Assembly (NCBI GenBank): GCA_019649675.1
Contig: BOWN01000001.1
Coordinates: 1 to 64,000 of the forward strand
Length of the DNA: 64,000 nucleotides
DNA from: Cryomorphaceae bacterium
GTDB taxonomy: Bacteria; Bacteroidota; Bacteroidia; Flavobacteriales; UBA7430
Reading direction: 5' to 3'
Shown here one piece after another: positions 9,157 to 18,859 of this stretch (position 1 is its first letter; each line of letters starts with the position of its first letter). The translations under genes were made by a program, and so were the position numbers. Below the pieces are notes generated by a model that had not been told where the DNA came from, did no database searches, and worked only from the letters and a program-made list of their open reading frames with translations.

Positions 9157-9583
9157 GAAAGGGAAAAAATGATTACACAAAAGAAGTGTAAGTTTAATCT
9201 GATTTCTGACTCTTACTTATTAACGGGTGAGATTGTTTCTCTTACCTCTCTCTTCCAATATAATTTCTTTCAAAGAACGTTTCTCGTTTCTACTAAAACT
9301 TATTTCTACTTATTTTAGCGGATGCAAATGTACAACCTTTTATTCCCCACACAAACCTTTTTTGAAAAAAATAACACATTTAAATGCAATGTTTTTAACT
9401 AAAAAATAAAAACTGAATCTTCAAAGTTTTATATATTAAAACACCTAAAGAAATAGAATAAAATAAGTAGAACTAACACACTAAAAAAAAACAATATAAA
9501 AACAGTGTAAGGTAATAATCTAAAATTGTACAATATCATTAGCTGAAATAAAACACAAATTAGGGTGTTGATTTTTGAAATAT
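9157..9583. other. Junction zone and rRNA-operon leader, no protein gene
   Basis: A 427-base stretch without a credible protein gene. Somewhere at about 9160-9190 the actinobacterial-type sequence ends. From about 9190 to 9320 the minus strand reads like the leader upstream of a Bacteroidetes 16S rRNA gene. It includes the segment GTTCTTTGAAAGAAATTATA at about 9260-9281, which resembles the conserved GTTCTTTGA stretch ahead of rRNA genes. The rRNA promoter lies at 9325-9354. Bases 9361-9583 are AT-rich filler between this promoter and the 3' end of the SDR gene. The rRNA gene itself is not present. Confidence 0.6.
9325..9354 (-). promoter_or_regulatory. Bacteroidetes rRNA-operon-type promoter (minus strand)
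   Basis: On the minus strand this reads TTG (9354-9352), exactly 19 bases, then TACATTTG (9332-9325), a perfect match to the Bacteroidetes -33/-7 consensus TTG-N19-TAnnTTTG. The bases just after it, GCATCCGC, are typical of rRNA-operon start regions in this phylum. The expected start of transcription is near 9317, running toward lower coordinates. The gene it should drive (16S rRNA) is replaced by unrelated sequence at about 9190. Confidence 0.8.
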
Positions 9584-10274
9584 TCAAAACTTTACCCTTA
9601 TAAAGAAGTTTTGTCCGTTTATTGAAAAATCAAAATATATAGGTTGCCATATCATTAGCAGAAGTAGGCGCCTGATATCCGGGAAATGCTTCTTCAAGCA
9701 TCTCTGTTTAAGACTACACCAAAGCAAGGCAATTAAGCTTGGAGTCGGTTTCTTTTATATTCTTCAGCCAAACACTCAGTTAGTGCAACTAAAGCAGCTT
9801 TTAAGAAGAACTGTAAGCAGATAAGCCTGAAAACTTAACCGAACCCTGAACACCCCCTACACTACTAATATTTACAATGTGTGCATTGTTAGAAAATTTA
9901 GGAATAAGCTCTTGGGTCAATTTAAATACAGAGAGCACATTAACATGATATATACGCTCTAATTCTTCTGCACTAATTTCAGTAAAAGGTTTTGCTACAA
10001 GTGCACCTGCATTATTAATAAGTATATCGACATGCTGAAAACAAGATTCAATAAAGGGCATAAGTTGCGCAGCTATATCCCCCTTAGCTAAATCAAATGA
10101 AAGAATATGAACTTGAGCTTTAGGGTTTAATTGCAAACAAGCTTGTTTCAATTGTTCCAATCGATCTGAATTCCTAGAGAGAGCCAAAACTTCATGCCCA
10201 GCCTCTGCATATTTCTGAACCAATTCGAAACCTATTCCTCTACTCGCTCCTGTTACAATTACATTTTTAGCCAT
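9584..10274 (-). CDS. SDR-family NAD(P)-dependent oxidoreductase, frameshifted 3' part
   Basis: Classical short-chain dehydrogenase. Residues 1-157 are intact: cofactor motif TGASRGIG at residues 8-15, NNAG near 87, catalytic Ser in NISSVGG near 137 and catalytic Tyr in SAYSSS near 154. The frame breaks exactly before the catalytic Lys, at about 9803-9815. In the next frame the protein continues KAALVALTECLAEEYKR, then LEEAFPGYQAPTSANDMATY and FSINGQNFF after two more shifts, ending near 9584. The corrected length of about 230 residues matches the family. The start codon abuts the paaE stop, so it is probably the second gene of a paaE-SDR unit. Substrate unknown. The breaks look like sequencing indels, not decay. 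Confidence 0.78.
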
Positions 10275-11342
10275 TATATTTCATCAAAATCGATTACAAC
10301 TTTATCCGATGTGGGGTGAGACTGACAGGTAAGAATATAACCTTCTTCAACTTCATCTTCGTCTAAGGCATAATTTACATCCATCTTTACGGAACCTTCC
10401 ATAACTTTTGCCTTACATGCACAACATACACCACCTTTACATGCAAAAGGAACATCTGCATCAATAGCAATCGCTGCATCCAAAATAGTATCCCCATTTT
10501 CAGCGAGTTCAAAATGGTGTGAATCACCATCTACAATCACTTCAATTTGGGAATTTGTACCTTCAGATTTCACTAACATCATCTGCTTTAGTCGTTTGTG
10601 ATGAGCTTGTAAACAACTCAAAATGTATGCTTGACGCCTTAACGCCTTCATTAATTAGAGCATCCTTAACATCAAAAATCATCTGTTCAGGACCACACAA
10701 AAATACCTCATCTAATTTTTTTAGATCGATCAAGTCATTATGAAACGCTTTACACTTTTCAGCAGATAGCCTTCCCTTAAATTTATCTTGAACATCATCT
10801 ACCCTACTTAATACATGATAAACCTTAAAACGATTTGGGTATTCCTTTTTTAAATCTTCTAAATCACTATTAAAAATAATGGTTTGATTTGTTTTATTTC
10901 CATAGAATAAAGTAAAATTACTTTGTGCTTCTTTACTTAAAGTGGCGCGGAGAATCGACATAATTGGCGTAATTCCCGAACCTGAAGCAAAAGCTGCGTA
11001 ATTCTTTACTTGATTAGAATCAAGCGCTGTATAAAAGCTACCTAGAGGAGGCATGACATCAAGCTTATCTCCTACTTTAAGAATTGTATTTGCATAAGTG
11101 GAAAACTTACCATTGGGTATTTTCTTTATAGCTACTCTCAGTTCTTCACCATAAGGGCTTGAACAAATAGAATATGATCTGCGAATTTCCTCACCATTTA
11201 AATCCAATCTAAAAGTGACATATTGCCCTTGAATGAATTTGAATTCAGTTACCAAATCTGAAGGGACATCTAATGCTATTGAAACACACTCAGATGTTTC
11301 TCGCTTCAACGCTTTAACTTCCAAACTGTAAAAATTAGCCAT
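10274..11342 (-). CDS. Phenylacetyl-CoA epoxidase reductase subunit PaaE, one frameshift
   Basis: Reductase that passes electrons from NAD(P)H through FAD and a 2Fe-2S centre to the PaaABC(D) epoxidase in aerobic phenylacetate breakdown. N-terminal FAD domain with RRSYSICSS near residue 55 and GKFSTYANTILKVGDKL. NAD domain with GSGITPIMSIL and VFLCGPEQM. C-terminal plant-type ferredoxin domain with ligands in the pattern C-x4-C-x2-C (CKGGVCCACK) and a distal Cys in ILTCQSHP. The gene changes frame near 10570-10640: residues up to SSQTTKADDVSE are in one frame and GTNSQIEVIVDGD onward in another. Corrected length about 350 residues, as usual for PaaE. Divergent from paaG. The partner genes paaA-D are absent from this window. 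Confidence 0.88.
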
Positions 11343-11358
11343 AGAATTTATATTTATG

Positions 11359-11366
11359 CAAATTTA
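11359..11366 (-). promoter_or_regulatory. -7 element of the paaE promoter (Bacteroidetes type)
   Basis: Minus-strand TAAATTTG matches the TAnnTTTG consensus and ends 17 bases before the paaE start codon. The -33 element is weak: GTG about 18 bases upstream instead of TTG. The 145-base gap to paaG carries this and the divergent paaG promoter. Confidence 0.45.
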
Positions 11367-11462
11367 TGTAATTCCTAAAATTTTCACAGCATCCTCAAAA
11401 AAGTTTCTCATGACATATGAGGTACAACAGAAATATTTTTCGCTCGTATATAGATTTTAATG

Positions 11463-11470
11463 TAAATTTG
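11463..11470 (+). promoter_or_regulatory. -7 element of the paaGHIJ promoter
   Basis: TAAATTTG matches TAnnTTTG and lies 17 bases before the paaG ATG. Upstream TTC at 21-base spacing is a poor -33 element. It likely drives the paaG-paaH-paaI-paaJ run. Confidence 0.45.
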
Positions 11471-11487
11471 ATAACTAATACTAAAAC

Positions 11488-12264
11488 ATGAGCCACATAG
11501 AAATTAATATTGAAGATCAGGTTTGCATTATTAAACTAAATCGCCCAAAAGTATTTAACAGTTTTAATAAAGAAATGGCATTTGAACTTCAAGAGATTCT
11601 AGACAACTGCGAAAAGAATCCTGCAGTAAGGTCAATTTTATTAACTGCTGAAGGAAAAGCTTTTTGTGCCGGGCAAGACTTGCAAGAGCTCACCGCCCCA
11701 GATGGACCTAAGCTAAGCGATATCGTTAGGGAACACTACAACCCAATTATAAAACGCATCCGATCAATTGAAAAACCCATTGTTTGTGCCGTAAATGGTG
11801 TTGCTGCAGGTGCTGGAGCAAACATAGCTTTGGCTTGCGACATTACAATTGCCGGAGAGTCGGTTGCTTTCATACAAGCCTTTAGCAAAATCGGTTTGAT
11901 TCCCGATTCAGGAGGAACTTTCTTTTTACCTCGCAGCATTGGAATGCAAAAAGCGACTGCCCTAATGATGCTTGCCGACAAAGTGATGGCCGCCGATGCA
12001 GAAAAAATGGGAATGATTTATAAAGTTTGTCCTGATGAATCTTTGATGGGAGAAACACTAAAGGTGGCAAAAAAGTTGGCTAAACTCCCTACAATTGGTT
12101 TGGGACTAACTAAAAGGGCACTAAACAAATCCATAACCAACGACTTAACTGCTCAATTGGCACTGGAAGATGAATTGCAAACCGCTGCTGGAAAAACATA
12201 CGACTATAATGAAGGTGTTGCTGCTTTCTTAGAAAAGCGCAAACCTAAATTTAAAGGTGAATAA
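11488..12264 (+). CDS. Enoyl-CoA hydratase/isomerase, likely PaaG (epoxyphenylacetyl-CoA isomerase)
   Basis: A 258-residue crotonase-fold protein, intact. Oxyanion-hole segments KAFCAGQDLQE (near residue 57) and NGVAAGAGANIALACD (near 104) are present, and the acidic position typical of isomerases is in GLIPDSGGTFFLPRSIG near residue 135. The DSGG(T)xxLPR pattern and its position as first gene before paaH-paaI-paaJ point to PaaG. That enzyme converts ring-1,2-epoxyphenylacetyl-CoA to oxepin-CoA and also isomerises a later intermediate. The gene runs directly into paaH, with the stop followed immediately by ATG. A general enoyl-CoA hydratase (PaaF) is the alternative. Confidence 0.85.
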   Translation: MSHIEINIEDQVCIIKLNRPKVFNSFNKEMAFELQEILDNCEKNPAVRSILLTAEGKAFCAGQDLQELTAPDGPKLSDIVREHYNPIIKRIRSIEKPIVCAVNGVAAGAGANIALACDITIAGESVAFIQAFSKIGLIPDSGGTFFLPRSIGMQKATALMMLADKVMAADAEKMGMIYKVCPDESLMGETLKVAKKLAKLPTIGLGLTKRALNKSITNDLTAQLALEDELQTAAGKTYDYNEGVAAFLEKRKPKFKGE

Positions 12265-13418
12265 ATGAAAAAGATTGGAATTATAGGCGCAGGAGCTATG
12301 GGCTCTGGAATTGCTCAGGTTGCTGCTTCGGCAGGACATTCAGTAGTTCTTTTTGACACCAATGCTGATGCATTAAGTCTATCTAAATCTAAACTTGCCA
12401 ATGTCATGGATCGTTTGGTAGAAAAAGGAAGACTTACATCAGAAGAGGCCCAAGAGATTCAAAACCGCATTTCATATGCAGACCATATGGAGGCCTTTCA
12501 GAATCGGGTATCATAATCGAAGCAATTATTGAAAACCTGGATGTTAAAAGGTGTTTTCTCATCGATAGAATCCTTGGTTTCCAAAGACTGTATTCTTGCC
12601 AGCAACACCTCTTCACTGTCTATTGCATCTATAGCCTCAGCTTGTGAACGATCTGAACGCGTTTTAGGAATTCACTTCTTTAATCCGGCGCCACTGATGC
12701 CACTGGTAGAAATTATTCCTGCAATTCAAACTGCTGATGAGATTACAGATGAAGCGAGAAACATCATCGATTCCTGGAAAAAGATTACCGTTTTAGCAAA
12801 AGACACACCCGGTTTTATTGTAAACCGTGTGGCACGCCCTTTCTACGGAGAAGCAATTCGCATCCTCGAAGAAGGAATAGCGACGTAGCTACAATAGACT
12901 GGGCAATGAAAGAAATAGGAGGTTTTAGAATGGGACCTTTTGAACTGACCGACTACATAGGTCACGATGTAAACTATGTGGTCACAGAAACCGTATTTAA
13001 AGCTTTCTTCTTCGACCCACGTTACAAACCATCCTTTACACAAAAAAGGTTGGTAGAAGCTGGACGATTGGGAAGAAAATCAGGACAGGGATTTTACGAT
13101 TATAGCCAAGGTGCTGTAAATCCAAAACCGAATACTGATGAAGCCCTAGGAACTGAAATTGTAAATCGTATTACAGCCATGCTCATCAATGAAGCAATTG
13201 ATGCTTTATTCCTAAATATCGCTTCTGCAAAAGACATTGACTTGGCCATGACTAAAGGTGTAAACTATCCTAAAGGACTTTTAGCCTGGGCCGACGAAAA
13301 AGGCTTAGATGTGGTTCTGACTCAATTAGAAGAACTTTATAAAAATTATTGCGAAGACCGATACCGTCCTAGTCCATTACTAAGAAAAATGGTTAACGAG
13401 CAAAAAACATTTTATTAA
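12265..13418 (+). CDS. 3-hydroxyacyl-CoA dehydrogenase PaaH, three frameshifts
   Basis: NAD-dependent oxidation of 3-hydroxyadipyl-CoA in the beta-oxidation-like end of phenylacetate breakdown. The N-terminal Rossmann motif GIIGAGAMGSGIAQVA is at residues 4-19. The frame is lost near 12505, regained as SGIIIEAIIENLDV, and lost again near 12545. It then runs as LASNTSSLSI and LGIHFFNPAPLMPLVEII, with the catalytic His in HFFNP. A third break lies near 12880 (EEGIA then DVATIDWAMKE). The C-terminal domain continues cleanly with GPFELTDYIGHDVNY and KSGQGFYDY to the stop. Corrected length of about 385 residues fits the family. The stop overlaps the paaI start by one base. The breaks look like sequencing errors. 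Confidence 0.87.
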
Positions 13419-13831
13419 TGATTCATCCTTCAAAAATCGTCGATAAAATGTTTGAAAATGATGCTTTTAGTAAATGGCTTGGCATCAAACGCATAGAAGA
13501 TGGTGCCGGAAAATCGGTACTACAAATAACGGTTCGCAAAGAAATGCTCAACGGATTTAACATCGTACACGGTGGCATTACCTATTCTTTAGCCGATAGT
13601 GCTCTGGCCTTTGCATCAAACGGATACGGAAGAAAAGCAGTTTCAGTAGAAACTTCCATTTCACATACCCAAGCTTGTAAAGAAGGTGATGTGCTCACAA
13701 CACACACCGAAGAAATGAGTCTTTCTAAAAAGATTGGTATATACCAGATTACTATTACTAATCAACACAACAAAACCGTAGCTCTATTTAAAGGAACGGT
13801 ATACATAACTGATAAAAATTGGGAAATCTAA
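13418..13831 (+). CDS. PaaI-family acyl-CoA thioesterase
   Basis: A 137-residue hotdog-fold thioesterase. The signature HGGITYSLADSALAFASN near residues 51-68 holds the HGG turn and the catalytic Asp on the long helix. The strand block KEGDVLTTHTEEMSLSKKIG follows near residue 87. In the phenylacetate pathway PaaI hydrolyses ring-hydroxylated or dead-end CoA esters and so rescues free CoA when the pathway stalls. It overlaps paaH by one base (TAATG) and lies 10 bases before paaJ, so it is part of one operon. Intact. Confidence 0.88.
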   Translation: MIHPSKIVDKMFENDAFSKWLGIKRIEDGAGKSVLQITVRKEMLNGFNIVHGGITYSLADSALAFASNGYGRKAVSVETSISHTQACKEGDVLTTHTEEMSLSKKIGIYQITITNQHNKTVALFKGTVYITDKNWEI

Positions 13832-13841
13832 ATTTCTAGCT

Positions 13842-15047
13842 ATGAAAACAACTTACATCATAGATGCCATTCGAACACCTTTAGGAAATTTTGGAGGTGC
13901 TTTAGCAACAACAAGAGTTGATGATTTAGGAGCCTTGGTGATTAAAACGCTCATGGATAGAAATCCAAATGTACCTAAGGAAGCTATTGAAGATGTGATT
14001 ATGGGCTGTGCAAATCAGGCTGGAGAGGACAACCGAAATGTTGCTCGTATGTCTTTGCTTCTGGCAGGCCTTCCTTACACAGTTCCTGGCGAAACTGTAA
14101 ACCGTTTGTGTGCCTCAGGAATGTCGGCCATTATTAATGCCAGCCGCGTCATTCAGTTGGGTGATGCCGATGTGATGTTGGCAGGTGGTGTAGAAAACAT
14201 GACGCGTGGACCCTGGGTAATTTCCAAAGCATCAAAACCTTTTGGCAGGGACGCACAAATGTTCGACTCGAGCTTTGGATGGCGTTTTGTAAATAAAAAA
14301 CTCGATGCCATGTATGGTACAGAAGGCATGGGATCTACTGCTGAAAATTTGGCTGAAATGTATAATATCTCCAGAGAAGACCAAGATAAATTTGCCTTAA
14401 ACTCTCAACAAAAAGCAGCAAAAGCACAAGCCGAAGGTCGTTTTGATTTAGAAACAGTATCGGTAGAAATTCCACAAAGAAAAAAAGACCCGATCATCTT
14501 CTCAAAAGATGAATTTATTAAAGCCAACAGCTCCCTGGAAGTTTTAGGAAAACTCCGAACAGCTTTCAAAAAAGACGGCACGGTAACTGCCGGAAATGCT
14601 TCAGGATTAAATGATGGTGCTGCAGCCATGCTCTTAGCTTCAGAAAACGCGGTAAAAAAATACAAATTAAAACCCACTGCTAAAATTGTAAGTTCAGCAG
14701 TTGTAGGTGTGGAACCTCGCATTATGGGAATAGGCCCCGTAAAAGCGTCTGAAAAAGCACTCGCAAAAGCTAAATTAACTTTAGATGACATGGACATCAT
14801 CGAATTAAACGAAGCCTTCTCTGCACAGTCTTTGGCTTGTATTCGTGAGATGGGACTAAAAGATGATGATACACGTATTAATCCAAATGGGGGTGCCATT
14901 GCACTAGGTCATCCATTAGGTGTATCAGGAACGCGTATTGTTCAAACCGCAGCTCTTGAATTGCAAAAACAAAATAAACGTTATGCTCTTTGCACCATGT
15001 GTATTGGTGTAGGACAAGGCTATGCCACTGTTATTGAGCGGGTTTAG
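13842..15047 (+). CDS. Acetyl-CoA acyltransferase PaaJ (3-oxoadipyl-CoA thiolase)
   Basis: A 401-residue thiolase, intact. The nucleophilic Cys lies in NRLCASGMSA near residue 89. The acid/base residues lie in NPNGGAIALGHPLGVSGTR near 350 and CTMCIGVGQGYA near 385. The N-terminal TYIIDAIRTPLGNFGGAL is typical of 3-oxoadipyl-CoA thiolases. It cleaves 3-oxoadipyl-CoA to succinyl-CoA and acetyl-CoA, and also 3-oxo-5,6-dehydrosuberyl-CoA in the pathway. Last gene of the paaGHIJ run. The convergent paaY gene ends 71 bases downstream. Other thiolases share the motifs, so the assignment rests on sequence style plus neighbours. Confidence 0.9.
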   Translation: MKTTYIIDAIRTPLGNFGGALATTRVDDLGALVIKTLMDRNPNVPKEAIEDVIMGCANQAGEDNRNVARMSLLLAGLPYTVPGETVNRLCASGMSAIINASRVIQLGDADVMLAGGVENMTRGPWVISKASKPFGRDAQMFDSSFGWRFVNKKLDAMYGTEGMGSTAENLAEMYNISREDQDKFALNSQQKAAKAQAEGRFDLETVSVEIPQRKKDPIIFSKDEFIKANSSLEVLGKLRTAFKKDGTVTAGNASGLNDGAAAMLLASENAVKKYKLKPTAKIVSSAVVGVEPRIMGIGPVKASEKALAKAKLTLDDMDIIELNEAFSAQSLACIREMGLKDDDTRINPNGGAIALGHPLGVSGTRIVQTAALELQKQNKRYALCTMCIGVGQGYATVIERV

Positions 15048-15118
15048 CTTGATTTGAACCCTTATCCAATGTTACCTTATTCATTTGACTTTTCCATGTC
15101 TTGTATTGATTTTCCTGT

Positions 15119-15667
15119 TTAGGAAGTCTGAGGAATTTCGCGTAGAGGCTCACATTCTTTCAATCCATTTACACACTCTTTGGGTAACTTTTGATACAGT
15201 GCTGTTCCTTTAGATTTCCATTCGATCATTTCATCACTCACATCTTTCACCACTTTTGCAGGATTTCCCACCACTACTTTTCGTTCAGCAATAATAGTAT
15301 TTGCAGGAATAAAGCAAAGTGCACCAACAATACTGTTCGCACCTATATCACAATCGTCCATCACTACAGCATTCATACCCACCAAAACATTATCTCCAAT
15401 AGTTGCACCATGAATAACGGCACCATGACCAATATGTGCACCTTTCTTTAAGTTACAGATGTTCCTGGGAACATATGATATGACACAGTTTTCTTGGACA
15501 TTGCAACCATCTTCTATAACAATTTCACCCCAATCACCTCTAATAGAGGCACCAGGTCCTATATAAACATCTTTGCCTACGATGACATTCCCAGTTACAT
15601 TAGCTTGAGGATGAATAAAAGCACTTTGATGGATTACTGGCTTATATCCGTTAAATTCAAATATCAT
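15119..15667 (-). CDS. PaaY-type gamma-carbonic-anhydrase-like hexapeptide protein
   Basis: 182 residues with a left-handed beta-helix made of hexapeptide repeats from about residue 20 to 135 (ANVTGNVIVGKDVYIGPGAS, and GAHIGHGAVIHGATIGDNVL). The metal-site His residues are in HIGHGAVIHG. The tail PLREIPQT is typical of PaaY, which hydrolyses CoA thioesters of stalled phenylacetate-pathway intermediates. Transcribed opposite to paaJ with its own good promoter at 15695-15723. Intact. A generic gamma-carbonic anhydrase would be the alternative, but the paa neighbours and tail favour PaaY. Confidence 0.87.
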   Translation of the reverse strand: MIFEFNGYKPVIHQSAFIHPQANVTGNVIVGKDVYIGPGASIRGDWGEIVIEDGCNVQENCVISYVPRNICNLKKGAHIGHGAVIHGATIGDNVLVGMNAVVMDDCDIGANSIVGALCFIPANTIIAERKVVVGNPAKVVKDVSDEMIEWKSKGTALYQKLPKECVNGLKECEPLREIPQTS

Positions 15668-15694
15668 TTTACGATTTTTTTATTGAACTTATTC

Positions 15695-15723
15695 CAAATA
15701 TACTCAAATTAGAACTTAAGCAA
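15695..15723 (-). promoter_or_regulatory. paaY promoter (TTG-N18-TATATTTG)
   Basis: On the minus strand TTG (15723-15721), 18 bases, then TATATTTG (15702-15695): an almost perfect Bacteroidetes promoter, placed 27 bases before the paaY start codon. Confidence 0.65.
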
Positions 15724-15975
15724 AATCGATCTAAAGAGATGTTTAATTTGATTATGGTGCAGAAGATTTAATCATTAGTAGTAATAGAAGTATTTGAATT
15801 TACAGAAAATTATAAAGTATTACAAAACAAAAAATGAACCCCATAATGATAATATGTATTATTGACTCTTAGTTGCTCATAAAGTAAGCTAGAATAAGAA
15901 ATGATTTTATCAACAAAACGAATTCAACAAATACATATTTACGATTCTCTATCTGAGATGAATTAAGAACCTCTA

Positions 15976-15983
15976 TATTTTTG
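15976..15983 (+). promoter_or_regulatory. -7 element of the paaZ promoter
   Basis: TATTTTTG matches TAnnTTTG and lies 49 bases upstream of the paaZ ATG. The -33 position shows only CTG at 20-base spacing, so the call is moderate. Confidence 0.4.
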
Positions 15984-16032
15984 TAACTTGCAAGCTCAGT
16001 AATAGCTCAAGAAAAATAGATTTAAAGAATAT

Positions 16033-18079
16033 ATGATACTTAAAAACTATGCATTGGGAAGATGGATCGCTGGAGATGGAAAAGGACAGGCATTATACAA
16101 TGCCATTACTGGAACTAAAATTGCAGAAACAAGCAGTAGAGGTTTAGACTTCGGAGAAATGATGGATTATGCTCGAAAAGTAGGTGGCCCTACTTTACGA
16201 AAAATGACCTTTCACGAAAGAGGAAGAATGCTAAAAGCTTTAGCTCTTCACCTCATTTCTATTAAAGATAAATTCTATCCACTAAGTGCTCTAACTGGAG
16301 CGACAAAACTAGATTCATGGATTGATATTGAAGGAGGAATTGGAAATCTATTTACCTACGCAAGTTTAAGGAAACAATTTCCAGATGAAACTTTTTATGT
16401 TGATGGTGAAACAGCTCCACTTTCTAAAGGTGGAAGCTTTATTGGGCAACATATCTGTGTTCCAAAACAAGGTGTTGCAATTCACATTAATGCATTCAAT
16501 TTCCCAATATGGGGAATGTTGGAAAAAATTTCAGTGAATCTCTTAGCCGGTGTTCCTGCAATTGTAAAACCTGCAACCGTTACATGTTACCTAACAGAAT
16601 TAATGGTAAAAGAAATCATTGATACCGGCATTCTTCCAGAAGGAAGTTTACAATTGATATGTGGTTCCGCAAGAGGAATTTTAGACAACGTCACTTCTCA
16701 AGATGTGGTTACCTTTACAGGATCTGCTTCTACAGGCAGAATGCTAAAGGCACATGAAAACATTGTTAACGAATCTGTTCCTTTTAATATGGAAGCCGAT
16801 TCATTAAACTGTTGTGTTTTGGGTGATGATGTGAATCCGGGCGACATAGAATTCGATATTTTCATAAAAGAAGTAGAAAAAGAAATGACAGTTAAGGCTG
16901 GACAGAAATGTACAGCCATTCGCCGTATTATTGTTCCTGCTAATAAGGTGGAAGATGTACAAATTGCTCTGGGAAAACGTTTGGTAAAAACAACCCTTGG
17001 AGATCCTTCTGTTGAAGGAGTTCGCATGGGATCACTTGCCGGATTGGAGCAAAGAGAAGAAGTGAAAGAGAAAGTCTTAGAACTTTCAAAATCTCAAGAA
17101 ATCGTATACGGTGATCTAAATCATTTCAATGTTGTAGGAGCAGACAAAGAAAAAGGAGCCTTCTTAGCGCCTATCCTATTCTTAAACGACGATCCATTTA
17201 CTAAAACCGATTGTCACAATATTGAAGCCTTTGGCCCTGTTAGTACCATTATGCCATACAAGAACATTGAGGAAGCTATTGAATTGGCTAAAATGGGTAA
17301 AGGTTCTTTAGTCTGTTCCATCATTACTGCAGATGACACCATCGCAAAAGAATTTGTTATGGGTGCAGCTGCCAATCATGGACGCATTTTAATCTTAAAC
17401 GCAGATTGTGCCAAAGAAAGTACTGGTCATGGTTCACCAATGCCTATGTTAACACATGGTGGTCCTGGTCGTGCCGGTGGTGGTGAAGAGATGGGTGGAA
17501 AACGCGGTGTGATGCACTACCTTCAACGTACAGCCGTTCAGGGTCATCCAACGAGCATTACGAAGGTTACTAATGTATTCCAATACGGTGCAGCACAAAC
17601 AGAAAAAGATGTTCATGTGTTCCGAAAACATTTCGAAGAACTGGAAATTGGTGAAACCGTGTTCACGCAAAAAGAACAATTACCGAAGGAGACATTGTCA
17701 ACTTTGCCAATGTTTCCTGGGATCATTTCTATGCACATACAGATGTTACTTCTTAGACGGAACTATATTTGAAGAACGTGTTGCCCATGGATATTTTATC
17801 CTTTCGGCAGCAGCAGGCTTATTTGTTGATGCGAAGAAAGGACCCGTTTTACTGAACTACGGATTAGAAGAATGTCGATTTGTAAAACCTGTCTATGCAG
17901 GAGCCACCATTGGAGTTAGATTCACCGTAAAAGAAAAAGTAGACCAGGAAAAACGATCTGAAGAAGATATCGCTAAAGGGATCGTAAAATTCTTAGTAGA
18001 TGTTTACGACGAAACAGGAGAAACCGTAGCCATCGCTACGATTTTAACAATGGTTAAAAAATTAGATCAAAGCAAATAA
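16033..18079 (+). CDS. Bifunctional oxepin-CoA hydrolase / aldehyde dehydrogenase PaaZ, frameshifted
   Basis: Ring-opening enzyme of the phenylacetate pathway. The N-terminal aldehyde dehydrogenase domain (about residues 1-525) has [15 protein letters not shown], the general-base Glu in NMEADSLNC near 256, and the nucleophile Cys in [13 protein letters not shown] near 295. The C-terminal MaoC-type hydratase domain (about 545-680) has [15 protein letters not shown] and [15 protein letters not shown], with the catalytic Asp and His in the WDHFYAHTD segment. The frame is lost near 17690 and again near 17750, so the first intact segment ends at 17772 and the hydratase part reads in another frame to 18079. 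The corrected length of about 680 residues matches PaaZ. One base separates it from the next gene. Confidence 0.9.
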
Positions 18080-18080
18080 C

Positions 18081-18859
18081 ATGGGAAATCCTATCGAAAA
18101 AGGTGGCGTAAATGTATCCATCAAAAACCATATAGCAAGCATAGAATTTCACCACCCTTTAAGTAATTCACTGCCGGGAAAAGTATTGCAAGAACTCGCC
18201 AAAACAATTACAGAAATCGGAAATAATGATGAGGTAACTGTTATCATATTAAAAAGTGCTGGTGAAAGAGCTTTCTGCGCAGGTGCTTCTTTTGATGAAC
18301 TCATCAGCATAGATAATTTAGAAACTGGTAAAATTTTCTTTAGCGGTTTCGCAAATGTCATTAATGCCGCACGAAAATGTCCAAAAATCATCATTGGTCG
18401 CGTTCAAGGTAAAGCGGTTGGTGGTGGTGTTGGTATGGCATCAGCTGTAGACTATTGTATGGCAACCAAATTTGCTTCTGTGAAATTGAGCGAATTGGCT
18501 GTTGGCATAGGCCCATTCGTCGTAGGACCTGCCGTAGAACGTAAAATAGGAACCTCTGCGATGAGTCAGCTATCTATTAATGCAACAGAATGGCAAACAG
18601 CACAATGGGCAAAAGAAAAAGGTCTTTATACAGAAGTTTTCGAAACAGTTGAAGAGATGGATGAAGCCATTGACAAATTAACAACAACGCTCTCAAAATC
18701 TAACCCAGAAGCCATACAACTGCTCAAAAAGTTTTCTGGGAAGGAACAGAACACTGGGACAGCTTATTGATAGAAAGAGCAGCTATGAGTGGCAAACTTG
18801 TACTTTCAGACTTCACACGTCAAGCCATCTACAAATTCAAGAAAAATAAACATGGCTAA
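18081..18859 (+). CDS. Enoyl-CoA hydratase/isomerase family protein, one frameshift
   Basis: Crotonase-fold protein with oxyanion-hole segments ERAFCAGASFDEL (near residue 61) and GRVQGKAVGGGVGMASA (near 104), and a candidate catalytic Glu in LSELAVGIGPFVVGPAVER. The frame slips near 18740. Reading on gives HWDSLLIERAAMSGKLVLSD and a stop at 18859, about 259 residues in all. It follows paaZ by one base and overlaps the next gene by 8 bases (ATGGCTAA), so all three are translationally linked. A PaaF-like hydratase of dehydroadipyl-CoA is likely from context. The N-terminus MGNPIEKGGVNVSI and the GIGPFVVGP motif differ from the first crotonase (paaG). Confidence 0.8.

Larger units (their letters stand above)
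15668..16032. other. Intergenic region between paaY and paaZ
   Basis: 365 bases, AT-rich. It holds the minus-strand paaY promoter (15695-15723) and a probable plus-strand paaZ promoter (15976-15983). No protein gene beyond a 21-codon ORF at 15901, which has no coding character I can support. No inverted repeat strong enough to call an operator was seen. Confidence 0.6.

Noticed and set aside
9170-9320. A short plus-strand ORF starting at 9170 behind a purine-rich AGGG-like site
   Set aside because: It crosses the presumed junction into the rRNA leader; the sequence after ~20 codons is leader, not protein.
9227-9409. A 60-codon plus-strand ORF
   Set aside because: It lies over the rRNA-operon leader and promoter on the other strand and has no coding character.
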